A stretch of 42,478 nt of DNA from an uncultured bacterium. Its GTDB lineage: Bacteria; Cyanobacteriota; Vampirovibrionia; Gastranaerophilales; Gastranaerophilaceae. The stretch spans positions 1 through 42,478 of the forward strand of contig CACYKF010000012.1 of NCBI GenBank assembly GCA_902774905.1. The letters run 5' to 3'. Within the stretch, counting starts at the first letter, position 1. Every line of letters begins with the position of its first letter. This document shows, piece by piece, positions 1 through 9,872 of this stretch. Under the pieces are notes generated by a model that saw nothing but the letters and a program-made list of their open reading frames with translations, was not told the origin of the DNA and did not search any database. The translations under genes were made by a program, and so were the position numbers.

Positions 1-129
1 ATACGTATGTATATTAATTATAACATCAACCCATGCCTCAGTCAATGATAGAAAAGCCATATATGTCAAATGTTTTTACAAATTTTAATCTATTTTTTTG
101 CTATAAAAAACAAAAGAATAAGTATATTC

Positions 130-158
130 TTGCCTAAAATTTTTCACCGTTATAGAAT
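130..158 (+). promoter_or_regulatory. Candidate sigma70 promoter of the HydS operon
   Basis: TTGCCT at 130-135 and TAGAAT at 153-158 are separated by 17 bp, 38 bp before the first ATG of the four-gene hydrogenase operon. It is the best -35/-10 match in the leader. In an AT-rich region such matches also arise by chance, so this is tentative. I see no gene in 1-195. Confidence 0.4.
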
Positions 159-195
159 AATTAGTATGGTTTAAATTAATTAGGGATAGGAAGAT

Positions 196-432
196 ATGAA
201 ACACGAAATAAAAGTTTGTATGGGAAGTTCTTGTTTTGCAAGAGGGAACATTAATAATCTTGAATACATAGAAAATTTTATCAAAGACAACAATCTTGAT
301 ACAGAACTTGATTTGGTCGGTTCTCATTGTCAAAATAAATGTGAAAACGGACCACACATTACTGTTGACGGAAAAGATTATGATGAAGTCGATGAAAACA
401 AATTGAAAAATATTCTTGACGGATTATTATAA
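196..432 (+). CDS. Thioredoxin-like [2Fe-2S] ferredoxin (NuoE C-terminal-like), 78 aa
   Basis: A small ferredoxin of the thioredoxin-fold type, as found at the C-terminus of NuoE/HydC. Four cysteines have the right layout for one 2Fe-2S cluster: C8 and C13 (CMGSSC), then C45 and C49 (CQNKC). The family normally passes single electrons between Fe-S proteins. The start has a purine-rich ribosome site (GGATAGGAAG) just upstream. The hydrogenase gene follows after 30 bp on the same strand, and a paralogue (84 aa, 3355-3609) closes the operon, so it probably wires the sensory hydrogenase. That pairing is inferred from context. Which protein it actually donates to or accepts from cannot be seen. 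Confidence 0.85.
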   Translation: MKHEIKVCMGSSCFARGNINNLEYIENFIKDNNLDTELDLVGSHCQNKCENGPHITVDGKDYDEVDENKLKNILDGLL

Positions 433-462
433 ATATATATATTGATTATTAGGGGTTAAGAT

Positions 463-2181
463 ATGACAAAACAGCATCCGGTTTATACTTTAACAAACGA
501 ATGTAAAGACTGCTACAAATGTGTCAGGCATTGTCCTGTAAAAGCAATCAAGATAGAAAACGATCACGCATCTGTTATTGCGGAAAAATGTATTTCCTGC
601 GGACACTGCGTTCAGGTTTGTCCGACAAATGCAAAATGCGTAAGGACGGATTTGGAAAAAGTCAAAAATTTATTTATAGCCAAAAAAGATGTTTATGTTT
701 CTCTTGCTCCATCCTGGCGTTCGGTTTTTGAAAATTCTGCAAAAAAAATGATTGCCGTACTAAAAAAATTAGGATTCAAAGAGGTATCGGAAACAGCGTT
801 AGGCGCGCAAGAAGTTTCTATACATGACACTGAAATTTTAAATAAAATGGAAAAGGGACTTCTAATTTCAAGTGCTTGTCCTGTAATCGTAGATTATATA
901 AGGCTCTATAAACCGGAGTTTGCAAAATACATAACACCTGTCGGTTCACCTGCAAAAACGCATGCAAAAATGTTGAAAAATATTTACGGCAATGATATTG
1001 CCGTTGTATTTATCGGGCCATGTATAGGAAAGAAAAATGAAGCAGATGAAGATGACGGACTTATTGATGTCTCAATAACATTCGAAGAACTCAAATATTG
1101 GATAGCAGATGAAATCGGAGATATTTCGAGTATTAAGAGAGAAAATGATTACGAGTTTGTTCCATATAGTGCCCACGAAGGTACTTTATACCCTATCAAT
1201 GGCGGAATGAATGAAACAATTCGTAAAGTAGGAATTAAACCTGAAGTTCAACTAATGGAAATCTGCACAATTCCCGCATTTGAAAAAGCATTAGAAAATC
1301 TTGACCCTGAAAAACTTGCTATGCCTGTCTTTGTAGAGGCTTTGGCTTGCGATTCGGGTTGTATAACAGGTCCCTGCATAGCATCAAATAAAGCAAGTAT
1401 CAGTTCTATTTCGGATGTAATGTATAAGGTTAAAGTTCGTGATAATATTCCGCAACAGGCAACAACCGTTGTAGAGTGTAAGTATGAGCCAAAGGGAGTC
1501 GTAAATTCCCGTTATACGCTTGAGGAAATTAAATCAGCACTCAAAAAAATCGGAAAACACACAGATGAAGATGAACTAAACTGCGGAGGCTGCGGTTACA
1601 GTTCATGCAGAGAACTTGCAGTTGCGTTGTTAGACGGTGTTGCAGAAACCTCAATGTGTGTTTCTTATATGAGAAAAATTGCAATGAGAAAAGCCGCGGC
1701 GATGCTTCGTTGTATGCCATCTGCTATTGTTATGGTTGATAATAATATGAATATCCTTGAAGCAAACGACAGTTTTATGAAAATGTTTGCAGGAGAAATG
1801 TACGAAATATTTAAATCAAGACCTGACGGAATGACAGGAGCAGCGTTAGACAGAATCGTTGATTTTTCGGATTTGTTTGCAACAATTCTTAAAACAGGAA
1901 AAGAATTGCACAAGGAACATTATGCAATAAAAGACCGTTTGTATGATATAAATGTATTCACAATAGAAGAGAACGAAATTGTCGGTGCGGTTATAACAGA
2001 TGTAACCCAAACAGAAACAACAAGGGAAAAAATTTCCGAAAAAGCAAGAGAAGTTATTTCCAAAAATATTTCTATTGTTCAAGAAATCGCCTGCCTGTTG
2101 GGGGAACACATGGTTGAAACCGAAACGCTTTTAAACTCTATTGCGAACGATTATGACGACAAATCTGAAAGTGAAAAGTAA
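463..2181 (+). CDS. Sensory [FeFe] hydrogenase (HydS/group C type) with 4Fe-4S domain and PAS domain, 572 aa
   Basis: Domain order: a two-cluster ferredoxin domain (C14, C17, C20, C24 and C43, C46, C49, C53), the H-cluster domain (about 75-330), a small Fe-S domain with CGGCGYSSC (374-382) and C399, then a PAS domain (about 411-520) and a helical tail. The three H-cluster signatures are present but altered: L1 is SSACP (A138-C139), L2 is PCIGKKNE (186-193), L3 is EALACDSGC (292-300) followed by GPC. Catalytic enzymes carry two cysteines in L1, the first relaying protons. Here it is alanine, as I recall for Thermotoga HydS, so a slow sensor enzyme is more likely than a bulk H2 producer. PAS and the phosphatase gene downstream support signalling. 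The stop overlaps the next start by one base (TAATG), implying translational coupling. Confidence 0.9.
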   Translation: MTKQHPVYTLTNECKDCYKCVRHCPVKAIKIENDHASVIAEKCISCGHCVQVCPTNAKCVRTDLEKVKNLFIAKKDVYVSLAPSWRSVFENSAKKMIAVLKKLGFKEVSETALGAQEVSIHDTEILNKMEKGLLISSACPVIVDYIRLYKPEFAKYITPVGSPAKTHAKMLKNIYGNDIAVVFIGPCIGKKNEADEDDGLIDVSITFEELKYWIADEIGDISSIKRENDYEFVPYSAHEGTLYPINGGMNETIRKVGIKPEVQLMEICTIPAFEKALENLDPEKLAMPVFVEALACDSGCITGPCIASNKASISSISDVMYKVKVRDNIPQQATTVVECKYEPKGVVNSRYTLEEIKSALKKIGKHTDEDELNCGGCGYSSCRELAVALLDGVAETSMCVSYMRKIAMRKAAAMLRCMPSAIVMVDNNMNILEANDSFMKMFAGEMYEIFKSRPDGMTGAALDRIVDFSDLFATILKTGKELHKEHYAIKDRLYDINVFTIEENEIVGAVITDVTQTETTREKISEKAREVISKNISIVQEIACLLGEHMVETETLLNSIANDYDDKSESEK

Positions 2182-3344
2182 TGTTTATTGATATTGATTG
2201 CCACCAGATAAAAAAATACAATCAAAATGCTTTCGGGGATTATTTTGTATCAAAAAGATATCCTGATGAAGAAAGACTTATTGCTGTTTTATCAGACGGG
2301 TTAGGTTCGGGAATAAAAGCAAACATTTTATCCTGTATGACAGCAACAATGCTTTTGAGATTTGTCGAGGGCGATCAAATTCCTATTAAAGATGCGGCAG
2401 AAATAGTTATGAATTCGTTGCCGATATGTCAGGTCAGAAAAATCAGTTATTCTACTTTTTCTATCATAGATGTTAATGACGAAGGGCATGCAAAAATAGT
2501 TGAAGAAGGGAATCCTGACTTTTTATGGATTAGAAATGGCGAAGTAATGGAACCGCCTTATGAATCAATTCCGTCAAAAAATCACAAAAATCGTTGTATG
2601 AAAAGTTACAAGATCAAACTTGATTTGGGTGACAGATTGATATTTTGTTCTGACGGAATTACACAATGCGGATTAGGGAATGAAAAATTAAAACTCGGTT
2701 TACGCAGAAGCGGACTTATTAATCTTGTGTTGGAGAAGTTAAAACAAGATCCTGAAATTTCGAGTTCGGAATTATCTTCATACCTTGTAAAACAGGCAAG
2801 GAATATTGAAACCGACAGAAATCCGAAAGACGATATGTCTGCACTTGTATTGTACTGCAGAGAACCGAGAAAATCGCTTGTATTTACAGGACCACCGTTT
2901 AATCAGAAAAATGATGCGCAATACGCTCAAACATTTAAAGATTTCAAAGGGAAAAAAGCCATTTCCGGAGGGACAACGGCAAACCTTATTTCAAGAGAAT
3001 TAAATATCCCGATTACTATGGATACAACCATAAGTATCGGCAGACTTCCGTCCTGCTCTTATATGGAAGGTGTTGATTTAGTAACAGAGGGTATTTTGAC
3101 GCTTACCCAAACCCTTGAATATCTTGAATCAGGAGATTGGGATATTGACAATGCGGCAGGGAAGTTGGTAAAATTTTTGTTAGATAGCGACTGTATATAT
3201 TTTATGGTCGGAGCAAAACTCAATCAGGCTCACTATAATCCGAATATGCCGATTGAAATTGAAATCCGTAAAAACATAATCAAAAAAATGAAAAATGTTT
3301 TGCAGGACAAATATTACAAAAATGTAAGTGTACAGTATATATAG
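2181..3344 (+). CDS. SpoIIE-type PP2C serine phosphatase with unassigned C-terminal domain, 387 aa
   Basis: A metal-dependent PP2C phosphatase of the SpoIIE/RsbU class. Visible motifs: SDGLGSG (D39-G40), GNPDFLWIRNG, a second SDG (D158-G159) and the final metal-binding NPKDD (D217-D218). Residues from about 230 on form an extra domain containing GPPFNQKND and GGTTANLISREL that I cannot assign. Phosphatases of this class usually dephosphorylate an anti-sigma-factor antagonist or similar partner. The gene overlaps the hydrogenase stop codon by one base, so both are probably made in fixed ratio. This fits a model where H2 or redox state read by the hydrogenase-PAS protein changes phosphatase activity. 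No partner kinase or antagonist is encoded nearby, so the target is unknown. Confidence 0.85.
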   Translation: MFIDIDCHQIKKYNQNAFGDYFVSKRYPDEERLIAVLSDGLGSGIKANILSCMTATMLLRFVEGDQIPIKDAAEIVMNSLPICQVRKISYSTFSIIDVNDEGHAKIVEEGNPDFLWIRNGEVMEPPYESIPSKNHKNRCMKSYKIKLDLGDRLIFCSDGITQCGLGNEKLKLGLRRSGLINLVLEKLKQDPEISSSELSSYLVKQARNIETDRNPKDDMSALVLYCREPRKSLVFTGPPFNQKNDAQYAQTFKDFKGKKAISGGTTANLISRELNIPITMDTTISIGRLPSCSYMEGVDLVTEGILTLTQTLEYLESGDWDIDNAAGKLVKFLLDSDCIYFMVGAKLNQAHYNPNMPIEIEIRKNIIKKMKNVLQDKYYKNVSVQYI

Positions 3345-3354
3345 GAGTTAGAAA

Positions 3355-3609
3355 ATGGCTAAAGTTAATGTAAAAGTATGTTTGGGAACAACTTGTTTTG
3401 TAATGGGTTCATCAAATTTGCAGGAACTGATTGACCTTGTTCCAAAAAAATACGGTGAAGATGTGGAAGTTGCCGGCTCGCCATGTTTAGGTTTATGTTC
3501 AATTGACTGGGAATTTTCAAAAGCCCCTTATGTAAAAGTTAATGATGAAGTTATTAAAGAAGCAACGGTTGAAAAAGTTCTCGCTGCTATCGACAGAGAA
3601 CTGAAATAA
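3355..3609 (+). CDS. Thioredoxin-like [2Fe-2S] ferredoxin, 84 aa
   Basis: A second small thioredoxin-fold ferredoxin, paralogous to the 78-aa protein that opens the operon. The 2Fe-2S ligands are C9 and C14 (CLGTTC) and C44 and C48 (CLGLC). It begins 10 bp after the phosphatase stop behind a clear AGGAG, so it is part of the same transcript. NuoE-like proteins often accompany HydS/HydA-type hydrogenases. Two separate copies around one hydrogenase is less usual and suggests distinct electron input and output partners, which is inference. Confidence 0.85.
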   Translation: MAKVNVKVCLGTTCFVMGSSNLQELIDLVPKKYGEDVEVAGSPCLGLCSIDWEFSKAPYVKVNDEVIKEATVEKVLAAIDRELK

Positions 3610-3670
3610 GTTTTTTATAAAATAAGTTAACTATATGGGAGTTACCCCAAAAATAAGTTAAAATCAGCAC

Positions 3671-3722
3671 CCCTCCCTCACGAGGGAGGGAGAAATTTCA
3701 AATTGAACAGAATGTGAAATTT
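3671..3722. repeat. GC-rich palindrome of the dispersed CCCTCCC/GGGAGGG type, plus an AT-rich inverted repeat
   Basis: A 9-bp perfect stem, CCCTCCCTC/GAGGGAGGG (3671-3690), stands out in AT-rich DNA and is followed by an inverted repeat AAATTTCA/TGAAATTT (3693-3700 and 3715-3722). There is no U-tract directly after the first hairpin, so it is not an obvious terminator. It resembles the palindrome inside the helicase gene at 16347-16380, suggesting a dispersed repeat family. Confidence 0.6.
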
Positions 3723-3811
3723 AAAAATTTGGGTGAGTGATTTCCAGTTAGGGATAACCGTTTTGCCAAAATTTTGTGGTAAAATAATATATAATCGCCT
3801 AAAATAATATA

Positions 3812-3843
3812 AAAAAATGAAATGATATATCATTTCATTTTTT
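3812..3843. terminator. Bidirectional AT-rich hairpin terminator
   Basis: An almost perfect palindrome (AAAAAATGAAATGAT paired with ATCATTTCATTTTTT) with A-run and T-run flanks, between the hydrogenase operon and the next gene. It could stop transcripts from either side. The stem is AT-only apart from two G-C pairs, so its strength is uncertain. Confidence 0.5.
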
Positions 3844-3900
3844 ATAGCAAATTTTATTTTTACAGGCATTATTAATATCAAGTTTTACATGGAGATAATT

Positions 3901-4326
3901 ATGGAAATAGAACTCGGACCTTTTCCCAAATATGAAAATATAAGAAATAATGCATATTGGTCAAGAGTGCATATTGATTCATCTTTAAGAATTGATAATT
4001 CAGATATAGAAGAATACAAAGCGCATTTGAAAGATTGCAACGAAAACCCGACAATAGGTCTGCTTGCAAAAAGAAAATACATAACCCAAAAACCTATGAA
4101 TTATCCCGAATATGCACACCGTAACATGCGATATTTAGAAAGACAGCCTGTTATCAGTGAATTAAAAAAGGATTTAAAGTCCAAAATTAATACACTATAT
4201 CCTGACACAAAACACATCCGAGATTACATAATTAACAACGACAGAGTTACGCTTGATTTTGTTGAAAAACACAAAAAATATACCGCATTTAACAAATTGA
4301 TGATAATGCTGAAAAAAATAATATAA
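3901..4326 (+). CDS. Hypothetical protein, 141 aa
   Basis: I do not recognise this protein. It is soluble, highly charged and Lys/Asn/Tyr-rich, with no signal peptide, membrane segment or cysteine pair. The N-terminus has ELGPFPKYENIRNN and the C-terminus ends in a basic helix (MIMLKKII). An in-frame ATG lies 12 bp earlier at 3889, but the GGAG at 3891-3894 sits 6 bp before the ATG at 3901, so I prefer the later start. It is flanked by a terminator on the left and the gyrB promoter on the right, so it is probably a single-gene unit. Confidence 0.6.
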   Translation: MEIELGPFPKYENIRNNAYWSRVHIDSSLRIDNSDIEEYKAHLKDCNENPTIGLLAKRKYITQKPMNYPEYAHRNMRYLERQPVISELKKDLKSKINTLYPDTKHIRDYIINNDRVTLDFVEKHKKYTAFNKLMIMLKKII

Positions 4327-4357
4327 AAAGATTTCTGTATGACTGACCTGTAAAAAG

Positions 4358-7029
<2,672 letters not shown>

Positions 7030-7034
7030 AAATC

Positions 7035-7063
7035 AAAAGACCGAACTTAATGTTCGGTCTTTT
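7035..7063 (+). terminator. gyrB terminator
   Basis: A perfect stem AAAAGACCGAAC/GTTCGGTCTTTT with a short loop, ending in T residues, 5 bp after the gyrB stop. A classic intrinsic terminator, and near symmetric, so it may work both ways. Confidence 0.9.
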
Positions 7064-7085
7064 ACATAAATAATATTATGTGTAT

Positions 7086-7480
7086 GTTCATTCTTTCTCT
7101 TTTCTTGCGATGAAAAGAGAAAGAATGAACCAAGAAAGAGAAAATACGCTATTTCACTGCAATGCCTGACGGCATCGCTCATCGCTCCGCTCATAAGATA
7201 TTGTAAGTTGGGCTTTCAGCTCAACAGAAGTTCATACGTTTTTGTCCTTACGGACAAAAATCAATCAGGCGCCTAAAACTACGGCGCCTTTGATAATTAT
7301 CTTTCAAGCGCACGGCGTTGTCCTTAGCCGTGCTGAGAGATTTTTGCCGACAGGCAAAAACACATATCACTGCGTTAGCAGTCTTATGCCGCCGTAAGGC
7401 GGTATTGTAATCAGCGAAGTTTTCTTTTCTTTGGTTCATTTCTTTTCTTTTGCCTCGCAAACAAAAGAAAAGAAATGAAC
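7086..7480. repeat. Composite multi-hairpin repetitive element (about 395 bp)
   Basis: The 525 bp between gyrB and the GH57 gene hold no convincing gene but a run of at least eight hairpins. Both ends are 19-bp perfect stems opening with GTTCATT: 7086-7130 (7-nt loop) and 7434-7480 (9-nt loop). Between them lie 7207-7225, 7239-7260 (TTTTTGTCC/GGACAAAAA), 7267-7289 (AGGCGCC/GGCGCCT), 7310-7333 (GCACGGC/GCCGTGC), 7341-7360 (TTTTTGCC/GGCAAAAA), 7369-7382 and 7386-7405 (CCGCC/GGCGG), several with 4-nt loops. The interior is clearly more GC-rich than the surroundings. A 70-aa minus-strand reading frame here looks spurious. It may be a nonautonomous repeat or a structured RNA. Confidence 0.8.
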
Positions 7481-7588
7481 TACTTATAATATTATTTATG
7501 TAAATATATTGGCAGAATGTTTATATATATTATTTAAAATTAAATAAATTTATGCTACTATATAACTTGAAAGAGTGGTCTTAAAAGT

Positions 7589-9850
7589 ATGATAAGTCAA
7601 ACCAAAAAGTTATCTATCGCTTTTTACTGGCACATGCATCAGCCTGTTTATCAACTTACGCCGCAAGGCGATTATATTATGCCTTGGGTCAGGCTTCATG
7701 CTGTCAAAGATTATCTTGATATGATGATGTGGGTTGAAAAATTTGACAACTTAAAACTCAATTTCAACTATGTTCCGGTTCTGTTAGATTCTCTTATCGG
7801 CTATGAAAACGGCGCTCACGATATCCACTCAAGAATTACTGTTACCCCAGTTGAACAACTTTCTCAAGAAGATAAAATCTTTATTATAAATAACTTTTTT
7901 GATGCAAATTATCAAACTATGATTTTGCAAAACGAACAATATCACAACTTATACAAAAAATACCAGCAAAATATTGAAAGTACGGATATTTTTACAGGAC
8001 AAGAATATTCTGATTTGATGGCACTATTCAATCTCGCATGGATTGATCCGTCTTTTAAAAATTCTGATGAACGACTTAAAAGACTTGTGCAAAAAGGTAA
8101 AGACTATACCCTTGAAGACAGAATTGAAATAATAGAAATTCAAAGAGAAATAATAAGACAAATTATTCCGAAATTAAAAAAACTTGTTGCGGAAAATAAA
8201 ATAGAAGTTTCCACAAGTCCGTATTATCACCCGATTTTACCAATTTTGATTGATTATAAGGCAATTAGAAAAGACAATTCCGATACGGATGAATTATCAG
8301 AACTTAATACTGAAGAAGATGCAAAAATTCAGACAAAAATGGCATTAGACCGTATTGAAAAATTGATAGGCAAACGCCCAAAAGGGATTTGGGCATCAGA
8401 ACAATGCGTCAGTCCCGACACGCTTGAAATGCTTTCAGATTTGGGAGTTGAGTGGTCAATATCTGATGAAGGTAATCTTGCCCGTTCAATAGATTTTGAA
8501 TTTGTCCACGATTTTAAAGGATACCTTGAAGACCCTTATCATTTGTTAAAAACTTATTCATACAAAACTCAAAACTCTGATATTAAAATGATTTTCAGAG
8601 AATCAACAATATATAATCTTGTAAGTTTTGAATATGCAAACCATAATCCTGTCGCAACGGCAAACGATTTATACGACAGAATAAAAGTAATGCAGGGAAA
8701 AATTTTATCTTCCCCTGACCAAGACCACCTTTTAACTATTGCCATGGATGGGGAAAACTGTTGGGAAAATTATATAGATGACGGCAACACATTCCTGCAA
8801 ACCCTTTATGAACTTATTAGCAAAGATGAATCATTAGAAACCGTTTTAATCAGTGATTATATAGAAAAGACAAAAGAGCATAAAAGACTTGATAAGGTTG
8901 CAACAGGTGCAAGTTTTAACAGAGGTTACAAACTCTGGATAGATGAACCTGTTAAAGATATTGCATGGAAATATTTAAAACGGGCAAGACAAGATTTTAT
9001 TTCATTTTCAAAACGAGAACCAAACCACCCGAATCTTATTGATGCACAAAGAGAACTTTTTATTTGTGAAGGAAGTGACTGGTTTTGGTGGTATGGCGAA
9101 CCCAATTCTTCAGGCAGGGATAATATTTTCGACTTTTTATACAGAACACATTTAAAAAATATATACAGAACACTTGAATTGGAATACCCAAAATACCTTG
9201 ATGAACCTCTTACAAGTGTTTCACCGGCAAGACCGTCAAATTACCCGAAAGCACTTATTAGTCCTGAAGTAAACGGGAAAAGTACAACAGATGACGACAG
9301 TTGGCTGAATGCGGGCTGTATAGATATTCCTGACGGACCTGTTTTGAGAGAATCAAAACTTTTTGATAAAATCTGCTTTGGTAACGACAGTGAAAATTTT
9401 TATTTAAGATTTTATCTTAATAAATATATCAAAGAAAATCCGACAACACTGCCGCGAACTTATCAGATGTATATTTATTTAAGAAAAGCAGGCAGAACTC
9501 AGGCACTTGCACCAATAAGACTTATTAATAAATCTGCAAATATATCACCTATCGCAATGGAAAAATTTCACAATGAAATACAAATTTCGATAAGAGATAA
9601 TGAATTGAGATTTTTAAGACTTGTCAAAGCAATCCCTGGGGATATGTGGGTTCTTGAGAATTATAAATCAATGGAAGTTGCTTATGACGAAGTTTTGGAT
9701 CTGAAAATACCTTTTAAAACTCTTGAAATTGAAAATGGCGAAAAATTAGAGTTTTTATTTGTTAATGCAAATTACGGAATGACGGATTTTTATGTTCCGA
9801 ATGAAATGGTCTTGTCAGTTCTGCGACCGGAAGTTTCCGTCAAAAAGTAA
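7589..9850 (+). CDS. Glycoside hydrolase family 57 alpha-amylase-like protein, 753 aa
   Basis: A GH57 retaining glycosidase acting on alpha-glucans (alpha-amylase or 4-alpha-glucanotransferase group). The N-terminal catalytic barrel has HMHQP (15-19, conserved region 1), the nucleophile region GIWASEQC with E271, and the acid/base region AMDGENCWEN with D387. A helical part contains FWWYGEP, and the last 200 or so residues look like a beta-rich accessory domain. There is no signal peptide, so it should act inside the cell on glycogen or maltodextrin. It pairs functionally with the GH57 branching enzyme at 20131-21858. Substrate cannot be fixed from motifs. No strong ribosome site is visible. 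recG follows after 22 bp and may be cotranscribed. Confidence 0.88.
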   Translation: MISQTKKLSIAFYWHMHQPVYQLTPQGDYIMPWVRLHAVKDYLDMMMWVEKFDNLKLNFNYVPVLLDSLIGYENGAHDIHSRITVTPVEQLSQEDKIFIINNFFDANYQTMILQNEQYHNLYKKYQQNIESTDIFTGQEYSDLMALFNLAWIDPSFKNSDERLKRLVQKGKDYTLEDRIEIIEIQREIIRQIIPKLKKLVAENKIEVSTSPYYHPILPILIDYKAIRKDNSDTDELSELNTEEDAKIQTKMALDRIEKLIGKRPKGIWASEQCVSPDTLEMLSDLGVEWSISDEGNLARSIDFEFVHDFKGYLEDPYHLLKTYSYKTQNSDIKMIFRESTIYNLVSFEYANHNPVATANDLYDRIKVMQGKILSSPDQDHLLTIAMDGENCWENYIDDGNTFLQTLYELISKDESLETVLISDYIEKTKEHKRLDKVATGASFNRGYKLWIDEPVKDIAWKYLKRARQDFISFSKREPNHPNLIDAQRELFICEGSDWFWWYGEPNSSGRDNIFDFLYRTHLKNIYRTLELEYPKYLDEPLTSVSPARPSNYPKALISPEVNGKSTTDDDSWLNAGCIDIPDGPVLRESKLFDKICFGNDSENFYLRFYLNKYIKENPTTLPRTYQMYIYLRKAGRTQALAPIRLINKSANISPIAMEKFHNEIQISIRDNELRFLRLVKAIPGDMWVLENYKSMEVAYDEVLDLKIPFKTLEIENGEKLEFLFVNANYGMTDFYVPNEMVLSVLRPEVSVKK

Positions 9851-9872
9851 TATTTTATGCTAAAATCTACTT

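Noticed and set aside
463-2181. Catalytic H2-producing [FeFe] hydrogenase
   Set aside because: The L1 proton-relay cysteine is alanine and a PAS domain is fused, pointing to the sensory type.
7248-7460. 70-aa minus-strand reading frame in the hairpin region
   Set aside because: It runs through several perfect hairpins whose arms dictate its codons, has no ribosome site and matches no family.
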